Part shown: positions 1 to 10,064 of the stretch, piece after piece
How positions within the stretch are numbered: the first letter of the stretch is position 1
How the letters are laid out: every line of letters starts with the position of its first letter
Assembly (NCBI GenBank): GCA_922989275.2
Contig: OV277858.1
Span: forward strand, 2,356,001-2,420,000
Direction: 5' to 3'
Source of the DNA: Gari tellinella
Taxonomy: Eukaryota > Mollusca > Bivalvia > Cardiida > Psammobiidae
DNA: 64,000 nt
Translations under genes and position numbers: made by a program
The notes under the pieces: generated by a model
The model's input: only the letters and a program-made list of their open reading frames with translations
Told to the model about the DNA's origin: nothing
Databases searched by the model: none

Positions 1-499
1 AGGTAGGAAAATATGCGAGGAAAGACAAATATTCCTTAAAGGTGATTTTTTACCTATTCTTACTAAAAAGACGTGAACATAACAAAATAAAAGTTAGTGT
101 CCCAATATTTGCATCATATGATGTGAAATATTTAAAAAAAAATTGAACCGTCCTCTTAAAAATATGCAATATTTTTCATACGATTTTACATTATATGACT
201 TAAAAGGTTGTATGTTTGTACAAAAATGAAAACTTGAACAAAGCAAACCACTTGCTTTTTTTTCATACAATATTACGCAATCTAAATCCAAAATATGATG
301 ACATTTGGCCGCACCTAACTGGAAAAAATTAACTTTGTCTTCGAAAAAAGAGACCTTGAATACTTTATAAAGACTGAACAATAAATTTGAATTATAATTG
401 AATATTTTTGCAAGTTAATGTCAGGCGCATTTATAAACATCTAATCATTGATTTAGGAAAAGGTTTTGTTTAAAAAAGATAAATATTTCAAAGAAAAAT
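1..499. other. Anonymous AT-rich DNA
   Basis: No convincing gene is seen. A 95-codon minus-strand frame covers positions 94-381. It is AT-rich, with runs of Phe/Lys and no recognisable motif. A possible 3' splice site (a T-run ending in CCAG) occurs near 323 on the minus strand, but the frame after it is not distinctive. Confidence 0.5.
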
Positions 500-504
500 A
501 TATT

Positions 505-545
505 GACTCGGTCGGGATTCGAACCCGTGAGGGGAAGGCCATGCA
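505..545 (-). repeat. tRNA-derived SINE fragment (B box only)
   Basis: Read on the minus strand, the segment contains GGGTTCGAATCCC, a perfect pol III B box with its T-arm. No matching A box or acceptor stem is visible next to it. It is therefore best read as a decayed tRNA-derived SINE piece rather than a tRNA gene. Confidence 0.4.
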
Positions 546-769
546 AATTTACAAGAGCGAAATTTGCAACATTTAGGACTTCGTTCGGATAATTTCTAAC
601 AATATTGTCCAGGTTTTTTATGGGACTGTTCGGTATATTCCGTTAAACACGGAAAATGCCGAGATAACACGGAAAAAGGCAATCTTCAGTCTTGGAATTC
701 CTTAATTTGTAATATATATGGGTATGTTTGACTGAACGGAGTTCGAGATATCGAAATCGACTGTATTTA

Positions 770-850
770 ATACTCCGTGTGAAGCATTCTTGAACGCACA
801 CTTCCTGTGTAAAAAGAGCGCTATATAAATCTGGTATAATAATGATAATA
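770..850 (+). mobile_element. 3' tail of a CR1/L2-like LINE
   Basis: The stretch GTGAAGC...TGAACGCACACTTCCTGTGT...GAGCGCTATATAAAT ending in an ATAATAATGATAATA tail matches, almost base for base, the 3' end of the LINE at 12,150-12,225. It is an extremely 5'-truncated insertion of the same family, as target-primed reverse transcription produces. No coding sequence is left. Confidence 0.7.
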
Positions 851-1282
851 AAGCGAAGCGTGTGTCCGGTGCCTAAGCTGTTTAGTACTCTCCAATGGTA
901 ACAAGTAATTATATGTTGTGTACATTCAGAAAAAAATATATTATCAGTTAATAACTAATCAAAACATTTATACATGTAAACCTACATAAAAAATAATACC
1001 AAACAATAGCTGTATGTAAATAAATTAATAACAATACATCAGTGTAAACCAAATCCAACATTAAAATAACCTCGATCAATCAGTAAAATCCGTATGGTGC
1101 CTCTGAAAATAGCTGGTTGCCACATATTCAACCAATATCCTCATACATGTTTAATTTATTACACCGTTTAAAATACTATTTTGATTGTCAACAGTCATGG
1201 ATATGAAGAAAATACAAATATTTCAGCAGAGTGTACCTTAATTTAGGCTGAGGATAAAACATAACACAGAATGTGCCTTTAC

Positions 1283-1384
1283 CTGCTTGAAGGGGTTGTA
1301 TATCTTCAAAACTATATGTAGACCCAGTCAAATGGGGTATTGGGTAAAGTTCACAGATATACTTGGCGCTCATAATTTTATCGC
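1283..1384 (-). CDS. Candidate internal exon, unidentified
   Basis: On the minus strand a CTTAG acceptor precedes 102 bases open in one frame, followed by a GCAG/GTAAAG donor. The peptide includes MSAKYICELYPIPHLTG and STYSFEDIQPLQA. It lies 600 bp downstream of the galactosyltransferase-like exon on the same strand. The phases do not join directly (that exon ends with two spare bases, and this one reads on after two bases), and no GT31 C-terminal motif is recognised. It may be a later exon reached through an unseen intermediate one, or a chance frame between two good splice signals. Confidence 0.22.
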
Positions 1385-1982
1385 CTAAGTTTGGTATATT
1401 TTATCACGTACTTTACACATGTTATGTTTTTAGTTCACGAATATCAATCAACAGGATAGATTGAGTACAATTTAAAGAGTTTTACATATCCAAATTTTAT
1501 CTAAAACTTTAATGAAAGTAAATAAAAATTTGCAGATATATAAAGAACTCATTAAATTATCTTATGACTTTGTATTAGGAATGACAGTCTTACAGAAACG
1601 AAAGGTCATGTGGTTGCGCAGCTATCACTAGAGCGAGTGTAGGAGGTGTGCTGAGTAAGAAAGCTGTGAACCAATTAGTAAATTCAATGGACAAGCCTTG
1701 TTACGTAATTGACAAAACAATTTTTCGGGTTGACACTAAGCTAAAGTAAACCAAATACTTTGTTGCATTCATGATTGAACACAAATATATTTATAAAACG
1801 GGGTCTTCAAACGTGATGTGTTTGAGAAAGCGGAGGGGAGAGAAGGAATTGGGAGAGACTTAGCATGTGTGTAAACTCTGTTAAGTAATACTTTTAGTAA
1901 TTAGTTCAGTAAAATGTGTCAAAAATCAAGAAAGCACAAAACTACCTGAAAACAAGCTGAGGGCTTGCTCACTGTCGCGTAC

Positions 1983-2089
1983 CTTTTCAGTGCTTCTCGG
2001 CCTAGTACAATACCCGGACCACCAGACAAGAAACCACCAGATGCAGGTCCCTTAAAATGATGTCCGAAATAGTAGACTCCATTCGGGTC
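1983..2089 (-). CDS. Internal exon, core-1 beta-1,3-galactosyltransferase-like (GT31)
   Basis: A 107-base exon on the minus strand is bounded by TATTTCAG/GACCCG and AAAAG/GTACGC. It encodes 35 codons with YYFGHHFKG followed by SGGFLSGPGIVLGREALK. Family knowledge: C1GALT1-type glycosyltransferases, Golgi type II enzymes that add galactose to O-linked GalNAc (core 1, T antigen), have the order YFG..FK, then a Gly-rich S-G-G-x-G-x-V-L-S-x-E-A-L segment near the donor/acceptor site. The spacing fits. The usual Ser after V-L is Gly here. Upstream exons (with the DxD metal site) and downstream exons (E-D-V and the Cys-rich end) are not found nearby, so this is one exon of a larger gene or a remnant. 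Family call fairly secure, intactness unknown. Confidence 0.65.
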
Positions 2090-2487
2090 CTGAAATAGAG
2101 GTCACATATGTATGATGGAGAATAAGCCATTCTAAATAGTAAATAATGGGGAAGAATTACACGATAAAATAAATGCAACAAAGTTAGTTTTTATTAGGCT
2201 AGTTTATGTCAACAATGAAATTGGATTATACAGAATAACTCCCGATTGACTGGTTATGGCCTTTTTTCTGTTAAGACAGTTTAGCAGACTGTAATGACAG
2301 TCTCTCTTTCTATCTCTCGTACCTCTCTGTGCCTGACATCTTACCTGTCTGTCTGTCTCAGTGAAGTTTATATATGGTGATTAAAAAACAAGCGAGACAA
2401 CAAACCCTTAAAATTGAAATACAAACTATTTCCTAGTCGTAGAAGGGAAGTCATTCTTATGTGCTTTGCAAGTGTATTCCTAAACTT

Positions 2488-2975
2488 CAGGAGGAGGAAA
2501 GGAGGAGGAGGGGAGGAGGAGGAGGAGGAGGAGGAGAGGAGAAGGAAGAGAATAGGAGAAGGGGAGGAGGAGTAGGGAAAGATGAGGATGAAGAGGAGGT
2601 GAGGAGGAGGAGGAGGAGTAGGGAAAGATGAGAAGGAGGAGGAGGGGGAGGAATGAAGGAGGAGGAGGAGGGGAAGAGAATGGGAGGAGGAGGGAAGGAG
2701 GAGGAGGGGAGGAGGAGGAGGAATAGAGGAGGAGGATGGGACGGGAGGATGAGGAGAGGAGGAGGGGGAGGAGGAGTTGGGAAATATGAGAAAGAGGAGG
2801 AGGCGAGGAGGAGGGGAGAAAGGAGGAAGAGGAGGAGGGGAAGAGAACGGGGGGAGGAGGAGGGAAGGAGGAGGGAAGGAATAGGAGGATGAGGAGGAAG
2901 GGAGGAGGAGGGGAGTAGGAGGAGTGGAGAGTAGGAGGAGGGTAGGAGGAGTAGGAGTAGGGGAGGAGGAGGACT
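2488..2975 (+). repeat. Polypurine (GGA/GAG)n microsatellite
   Basis: About 490 bases consist almost only of G and A on the plus strand, mainly GGA and GGAG units with interspersed AA and T. Both strands show long open frames here (poly-Ser/Pro/Leu on minus, poly-Gly/Glu/Arg on plus). These are by-products of the triplet repeat, not genes. Such tracts can form triplex (H-DNA) structures. Confidence 0.95.
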
Positions 2976-3024
2976 ACACTAGCAAAACTCATATGAATGA
3001 CTATACATCTTAGTATTTATAATT

Positions 3025-3180
3025 ATGAATCGCTGCAGTCAATGTTCCCTTATTTTCTCTAGATATGACAACATGGTGAGACATCAACATAATGTCCACG
3101 GTACCGATAGAATCGATGATACACTAGCTCTACCACCAACATCTAGTTTAGAATCGTCTAAAAATGACCTTTCAACTTCC
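3025..3180 (+). pseudogene. C2H2 zinc-finger N-terminal part of a viral-type ATPase relic
   Basis: The frame opens with MNRCSQCSLIF and forms one C2H2 finger (C-x2-C-x12-H-x4-H), then an acidic/Ser-rich linker. About 150 bases later the downstream packaging-ATPase reading continues in the next frame, so a frameshift near 3,170-3,190 separates the two parts. The start lies only 50 bp after the polypurine repeat, so the true 5' end may be lost. I infer that the finger and the ATPase belonged to one element, from their adjacency and orientation. Confidence 0.55.
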
Positions 3181-3747
3181 TTTTTCTATGTTAGTGTCTG
3201 GACCGAGCGGCAGCGGGTAAACTCATTGGACTAGACAACTGTTGAATTCTTCCCTCTTTCAGCCGATCCCTCAGATAATAAGCTGGTGCTACGGGCAATG
3301 GCAACCTCTTTATGACACACTCAATCGTATCATACCATGGATGGAATTTACCCAAGGTATCCCAGATCATCTGGATGACTTTCAGTATATCGACGGTAGT
3401 AAAAGTACTCTTTTAGTGTTTGACGACGTAATGACTGAAGCTAAGTGTGACCAGAGATTAGCCGATCTATTTTTCAAAGGTAGCCACCACAGAAATATAT
3501 CAATCGTATATCTGACTCAAAATTTATTTCCTCAAGGCAAAGCTTGCAGGGACATTGCCTTAACACGCAGTATTTGGTGTTATTTAATAATCCCATCGAC
3601 AGACAACAAGTAGCCACTTTCGCACGACGGATTTACCCTTCATCACATGCAGCTTTCATGAAGCGATTTAAACAGACGACATTTTACCCTCACGGTTACT
3701 TGGTGATAGACTTGAAACCGAATTCCCAAGAACCAGACCGTTTGTGA
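3181..3747 (+). pseudogene. FtsK/HerA (A32-like) packaging ATPase relic, Polinton/adintovirus-like
   Basis: The reading shows a Walker A region (GPSGSG, 3200-3217), a hydrophobic beta-strand ending in Asp-Asp (Walker B type, LLVFDD near 3415-3430), the sensor-like block FKGSHHRNISIVYLTQNLF, then an Arg-rich C-terminal part. These are hallmarks of the ATPases that package DNA in Polinton/Maverick and adintovirus-type elements. It is dead. The codon at 3218-3220, where the essential Walker A lysine is expected, is TAA; a frameshift lies upstream of Walker A; a second lies near 3570, so the last part (3571-3747) is in another frame. No integrase, polymerase B or capsid gene is seen nearby, so this is an isolated fragment. 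A related, unclassified ATPase-bearing element is also possible. Confidence 0.65.
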
Positions 3748-3768
3748 GATAACTCTTTTGGCGTAAAC

Positions 3769-4354
3769 AAGAGAAAGCGAATGGACGATGAATACGAGCG
3801 ACTGACTCCTATAATGAGTTCCGGTATGGAGCTGAAATAGAGAGTGAGCAAGACAATGACAGTCATCACGACTCTATTGATGATTGGAGTGACGATATGG
3901 GACCACCTGGTCATCGTAAACTAGTAGAGATGAGCGAGGAGCGTTCACGTCCTGACATATGGAACAACAGGTTTAAAATTCCTCTGAGAGAATATCATGC
4001 AGATCAGTAAAAAGCTACAGTGAACGATTATGTAACGCGTGGTTACACACTAGATAAAGCGTTTCCTAGAGTTGTCAATGATGAGCTCCCCTCTCTAAGA
4101 AAGGCGTTGATAACTATGTACACCAGATTTCTTATCGATTTCCACGAGTTAAGAGGCGATCCAATACAATGACAATATTTAGAGTCGGCCAAAATGCTCA
4201 GGCGACAGCATTCAATGAATGTCAAAGAGTCTATACGTCAGGCGGTTAAACTAAGGAAAAAAATTTCTATGAGGTATGGCCTGATCCGATCATTCCAAAA
4301 AGAGATGAGATGACCGATAATGATGATAATTTATCGATCGAATACACAGTATAA
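3769..4354 (+). pseudogene. Broken downstream gene of the ATPase element, unknown function
   Basis: Directly after the ATPase relic, pieces of a charged reading run in the same direction. They begin MDDEYERLTPIM, continue through an acidic stretch and a segment with WNNRFKIPLREYHADQ, and end near SIEYTV at 4,353. Frame changes and stops (for example TAG at 3838, TAA at 4009, TGA at 4169) break it at least four times. Composition and close spacing suggest the second gene of the same element. I do not recognise the family. Confidence 0.4.
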
Positions 4355-7300
4355 AAATAACTCTTTTCAAACATCACTATTCCGTAGTACCTGCGTTATT
4401 AAGAATCTCATAGGGTAACTTGAAGTTTGATCATTAGGTTTAAAAAAAACAAATAAAGGGGTATAACTCGAGAATGCCTGCCATTATGGTGAGAGTTACT
4501 TCAAACTTAAAGCCGAGGAAAAGAGCTCCCCATAGGTACCTAACAAATTAAGATAACAGCGTTAATAGTTCACCAATAGAGAAAAGAGAATACGGCACTT
4601 TTCATTGATATTCTTCCTTTTAGAATTTATGTTTTTTCTGATAAAGTTCAGATGAACACTATGGTTAAGTCTAGGATGCATCGTGACTATTCGTATAAAG
4701 GCAGTATTTGTTTGTAAAATTTTAATCCGTTGCTAGTAGCTACCGCCAGCAGTGTGTAAACTTAATCCCCCAATAATAGGGTATCTGTACTCTTATCTTA
4801 AAACCATCTCAAGTCAACCAATATTGACGTATAAATGGTTTTAAAGGTTTCAAATAGCCTCTGTAAAATTGAAGAAAGTTTAACTAATCTTGAATTAAAG
4901 TAATGTACTACAGTAGTTAACTTTATACGACGCGTGGTTCTACTGCCTGTAAAACTCCTGCACGTAGTATTAACATGTTAGTAACTGCCTGTAAAAACTT
5001 GATGGATCAGTGTTGTAGACACCGCGTCTACTGCATTAATTTTGACGACTGAATAGGACATTATTGTACCTTCCGGTCCTAGGCCAATCACAGTCAGAAA
5101 CTGCGGAGACTTGTCAGGCATTAAGTTTTAGTGGACCTCTGTTCCCATGTCCGACGTTGAATAACGACACGCCATACATTCTGTTTCCCCAGGGAGGGAT
5201 TAACTGTGACGGATGTATAAGCCATTGTTCTCGTATCCTGTATCGAGTCAATAGGACCCAGACATCCTGTCTCCTTAGAAGGTATTAAGTTTGAAAGGCT
5301 TTGTCTGAACATGTTCTAATGTCAGCTCGGTATACCGTGTAGACCAATACCGTGTAGATCCCATACATATAGTACACCCCCGATCTACATGAAATCCTCC
5401 GAGCAGGACCTTCATCCCTGAGCTAAATATAGACCCACGTGTTTATCCTATTTTTAGAAAAAGAGGTCATCCAAGATGGCCGCGATTACGTCATATTTGT
5501 TTAGACGTAAACCGGCCCCTATACTACTGCCGTTCAATATCTGTGTTTGAAAAAATACTTGAAGTCAAACGGGATATTTACATACGTCGGCTGCAATATA
5601 TTTCTATTGAAGTGTATGTCCCGTCCATTACTGTCAATGTCCAGAATAGGAGATGCAATGATGATGATTTCAGGTAGTTGATTTCGCTTAATCTCATATG
5701 TTGCTTAGCAGCACAAGCGGTCAAAACTACCGACATGCCTTCCTTTTACTTCCGGGCAGAGGGGATTATATTGGTCTAATAAACAGAAAATATTGCCTAT
5801 AACAATTAAGCCCCAGTACTGTGACAAAGTAAGAAGGTCTCTTTGGCCCTGTGAAAAAACCCAAACATGTACTTAATAGATTCTCGACTTGTTCAAGTAG
5901 TCATTTATGCCGGGAATTTTTGAAGGGTAAATTCAATATTATTGTTCAGCTTTAGTTTAAAAGAGTATATACATCCAGTGTCATTTGTAAACATATTACT
6001 GTGAAACAGATCTAGATCCCCGCAATATACACAGTGGTTGTTCTGTAAAACAGCATTCTAAACTCGCACAAAAACACATTAAAAAAGTTTCCTGCGTCAT
6101 TGTTAAAAACAATCACTTTCTATTATCGTTTTAAATGCAAACTGGCACTCCGTATGCAATTTGCATTATGCATGGCATATCGTTTTATGTACATAACATA
6201 TGAACATAATTATATCCTTTTTGGTATGTTGGAAAACACATCAATTGACCATAATCTATCAAAACTTGTTTATACAAACATTCACATAAAACGGATTATA
6301 TTAACAAAACAGAAGGCCCGATGTAGACAGATGTAGTTGTCGAATTCAATACCCTAACAAGCGTGAAATATTCATTATCTTCTCGGAACTACATGTACCT
6401 ACGCCTTATCTAGTAAGGTGAAAACATTCAATCTGTATTAAGCGACCTAGATTTAGTTTTAGATATTTTTCAACATAAAATGTAAAATAGCATGGCAATG
6501 TGTTATTAAAAACATACACAGTAAACATAAGCAACTATATTTATGATTTAATACAGCCATGTCACTCAACCTTTTATGCTAAGAATAACACAAAACATAG
6601 TAAGAAATACTCTTATATCCATTGTGGTTCTTAAGATATAAAGGAAAATATGTTATACTTTTAAACGCAACGAAACGCAAACGCAAAACAATAAAACGTA
6701 GAAAAGTGCAACTTTTGGGCATTCTGATAATTCATGTTTATCTTAGTGGCAAACAGTTTGGATCCTGATCAGACGCCGAACTATGCAATAGAAATACTTG
6801 TTTTAGCGTAAACGCGTTTATTGGGAAAGATTAACGTGTTCTCCATTGTATAGCATTGGATGACATAGGAAGGTTTCACAATCAGATTCAAAATCAAAGC
6901 ATGCTACTGAAGAGTAAGACTAGATAAAGTTAAAGTTTAAATTATACTTAAAAGAATTAAAGATGAATATTAATATACAAACTTATATTTCTATCACATA
7001 ATAATTAAATATCACATGCTGTATTACAATACCTGTATATATAGTTACAACTCGATTATATGTTTAAGAGTTTAACCTAGAAACAGTTAGACCTTAGACC
7101 TACTAAGACACATTTTCTATTTTTAAACAATAAATGAAACCAACTATAATTGCCATGTTAATAATGCATAAAGAAGCATAGTAAATATCAAACTGATGAT
7201 AAAACATGTTCTTTAACCTAAGATATAAAAGAAGAAATAGAAGTCGCATCTCTCACATCATGTGGCAAAATGTTCCACAGGCAACACCAATTGTTAGTCT

Positions 7301-7590
7301 GGTCCCCGTCGTACTTGGATAGTACGTCAGGCAATTCGTTATAATGGCCGCCTCCATGAAATAGAGGAAAGTGGGTGGAGTTATATGAGCTGTTATAGGG
7401 TTTTTTCTTATTTTAGGTGGTTTACAATATCTTATTGTAACCTACGAGTTCATTGTTACTCAAAACCAAATTACCAATTCAAACATACTTGGTAAGCGAC
7501 TGAATTCCCTAGAAATTCGTGCAACGAAACATTTTAAAGCACTCCTATTTTCGGCTATTATATAGATAAGTTGGTTTAGATATTACATAT
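4355..7590. other. Intergenic, no gene recognised
   Basis: No exon chain, transposon protein or RNA gene is visible. A short reading beginning MAAITSYLFRRK at 5,474 sits in an AAGATGGCCGC (YY1-like) context next to ATTACGTCA (CRE-like), so a promoter is conceivable. The frame ends after 24 codons and no donor was found. Positions 6,715-6,775 hold a piece of the TTAA MITE-2 family (CAAACAGTTTGGATCCTGAT). Confidence 0.5.
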
Positions 7591-7591
7591 T

Positions 7592-7662
7592 GTATCGTTG
7601 GTATAGTGGTTAGAGTCCCTGCCTCTCGTCCAGGCGACCCGGGTTCGAATCCCAGCCTGCTC
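7592..7662 (+). tRNA. tRNA-Glu(CTC)-like sequence, probably pseudogene or SINE head
   Basis: It has an A box TGGTATAGTGG and a perfect B box GGTTCGAATCC. An anticodon arm with T33 and anticodon CTC has four of five stem pairs. The body resembles eukaryotic tRNA-Glu. The 5' and 3' acceptor halves do not pair and the T stem has a mismatch. It is followed by an AT-rich tail, so it is probably not a working tRNA. Confidence 0.55.
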
Positions 7663-10060
7663 AATATTTTTTATTCTTTATTTGGAAATGTATTTTCAAT
7701 ATAATACGTTCGATAGTTTTACTATCGGAAAACACCTCTAAGAACATTAAAATGTAAAATTCAATGAGTATAAAAATGTTGATGAAATCTCAGAATTTCC
7801 TCAATTTTTCTCATTTTTTCCCTACGGAACCTGAACAAATGTTAAAGTGTAGATCTATATGTACCCGAATGATTAAAGAAGCTATTGATTCGTGATATGT
7901 ATCAGAATCTGTAAAAATGAACCTAAAGTGTTGATTTCTCGATGTTTGGATGGATCGTTTCAATATTTAGATTTAAGACAGTATTACTGGCGTTATTTCA
8001 AAAACAAGTGGCAAATATTTTTTACCCTGATCATAACGCATAACGCGGCGTCTGGACAGAATCAAAACTGTTTGCAAATGCGCTTTATGACGTCATTGAG
8101 AGTGAAAGGGTTAAACCGTACAACACACCGAAAACTAATTCTCCTCGGAAACATCACAGTAATCAACATTTTGTTCTCCCAAACCTCAAATACCGCCTAA
8201 GTACCCTTTAAATCAACAAAAGGAACCAAAACAAAAACTAACAAAAACAGTGTACTATTTTGTTTGTAACTCTAAACCTGATAAAATAAGACTGCAAACA
8301 GGTAAGCAAGATATTATGATAGATCAAAACCGTTTTATGAACGCATTAAAATATAGTTGGGTTAAAAGGATTATAGAAAATCAAAATTAAGGACGATGGA
8401 ACCAACAATATGTTAAAAACATATGGTGGAAACTACCATTGCAGAAAAATACCTTAATAAAGGAAATAATGACTACATGGATACAAGTACATGATGACAT
8501 AAAAACTACAAACATAAGTAACAGAATTTTATGAAACAATAAAAAAAAAAAATTAAAACAAACCCATAGTTTGAAAAAGGAATTAAGAGCTTGATAATCG
8601 TATCAGATCCTGATTTAAAGTGTCATAATCGCATCAAAGCGTAATAAAGCGTTATAAAAAAGCTTATCATGGAATGATTTAAGCACAACAAAGCCTGATC
8701 AAAGCGGGATCAAAGAGTGAGGAACCGTAACATGTCGGGAAATAATTCGTCCCAAAGCGGCAACCAATTCGTATCAGAGCCTATCAGAGCCTATCAGAGC
8801 CTAAGAGATCGTGCTATTTTGGGAAAAGTAAACAAAAAAGAAGACGCTTTGCTCGCGGATTTAAAGCGCCGCATTCGCCGTTGGTGTGAATTAAGCATGA
8901 ATTATGGCAGGACCCGAAATCAGCCGATTATGTGCATAGTACGATGAAGAATATATTGCAAAACACAATTATGATAGCGCAAGTCACTATGAGCAAGCAA
9001 AGATTGTGCATACGTCACTGCTTTAGAAAGTGAAAAGGTTGACATCGACATCAATCCGTTCATACAAGACTTAGGTCTCAGAGCTATGATTGTAACCAAA
9101 TTGTAACCAAATTGATAGATGTCTATGATTGTAACCAAATTGTAACCAAATTGATAGATGTCTTCTAGGCGATACGATAGATTAAAATTCAAAGCGCTGG
9201 GCTATAAGGCTTTTGGTATTTTTTAAATTCCTTTTTAAAGTCATGTAAAGCTAGTGACTCATTGGTGGTACCATTTATTGCTCCCGGACTATAATTTTTT
9301 TAACAAACTGGGTAGATGACTACTACGCTATGCTTTACATCAAATATCTAAGCTTTGAGCTTTGGGACTTTTGACAATCATTATTTTCTTATACGACATG
9401 TCTATGTAAACATGTTGACCCCGAGGCAGGGCCAATTTTGTGCGATGCCCTATCAAAAAGTTCCTTTCACTTGGGCATTTTCTTGGAATATACATATACG
9501 ATTATCATGTGTGATACATAGTTGAAAAGAGCATTTCTTGTGGAAACAGACAACTATGAATAAAACATTGACAACAACACTTCTCTTTGTTGTGGAAAAT
9601 AGGCGTCAATGTGGGACAGTCATAGACACTGGCCATATTTGCTACGTAATCTTTTTATATGCATATGGTTTAGAAAAAGTGCCATACCACTTTTAATTTT
9701 CGTTGGAATTTTACTTAAGGTTAAGGCTGACAACGCTTTATATTGAATAGTCTAATTAATAAATCGAAATGTGTTTGATAAGATTAATGCATACATTAAA
9801 AGGTATAATAGTTATAATACTAATATAATTTGGTTTATTGATGAAACGTAAAAGTATCTTAGCCTTGTTTATTGATTGTATCAACTTGTTTATGAATAAG
9901 AGATTTTTTTCATGTTCGTCTAAAACAAGATACAGTTTTACAACAAACTAAAATATTATATATGTCGCAATAACTAAGTTGTTAATTCAACAGCTATAAA
10001 CTGTATATATTAATGTCGCATTCATCGACAAACTACACCAGATTTAATTAATTTGTTTTA
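7663..10060. other. Intergenic, mostly anonymous
   Basis: Position 8,040-8,117 holds an end of the TTAA MITE-2 family (AGAGTGAAAGGGTTAA). Near 8,775 a 12-base unit (CAGAGCCTATCA) repeats about three times inside a 76-codon plus-strand frame rich in Arg/Ser/Gln that I do not recognise. At 9,086-9,161 a 38-base unit (GATTGTAACCAAATT...) is repeated twice. Nothing else is supported. Confidence 0.5.
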
Positions 10061-10064
10061 ACAT

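Noticed and set aside
1600..1747. Plus-strand reading CGCAAITRASVGGVLSKKAV, reminiscent of GT31 galactosyltransferases
   Set aside because: It lies on the opposite strand to the better exon at 1,983-2,089, lacks the YFG block and a clear donor, and ends in a stop. Resemblance over about 10 residues is not enough.
2480..2992. 170-codon minus-strand reading rich in Ser, Pro and Leu, and a Gly/Glu/Arg reading on the other strand
   Set aside because: Both follow from the GGA/GAG triplet repeat; there is no domain and no non-repetitive segment.
8717..8947. 76-codon Arg/Ser-rich plus-strand reading MRNRNMSGNNSSQSGNQF
   Set aside because: It contains a local 12-base tandem repeat, has no splice sites or motif, and no neighbouring exon.
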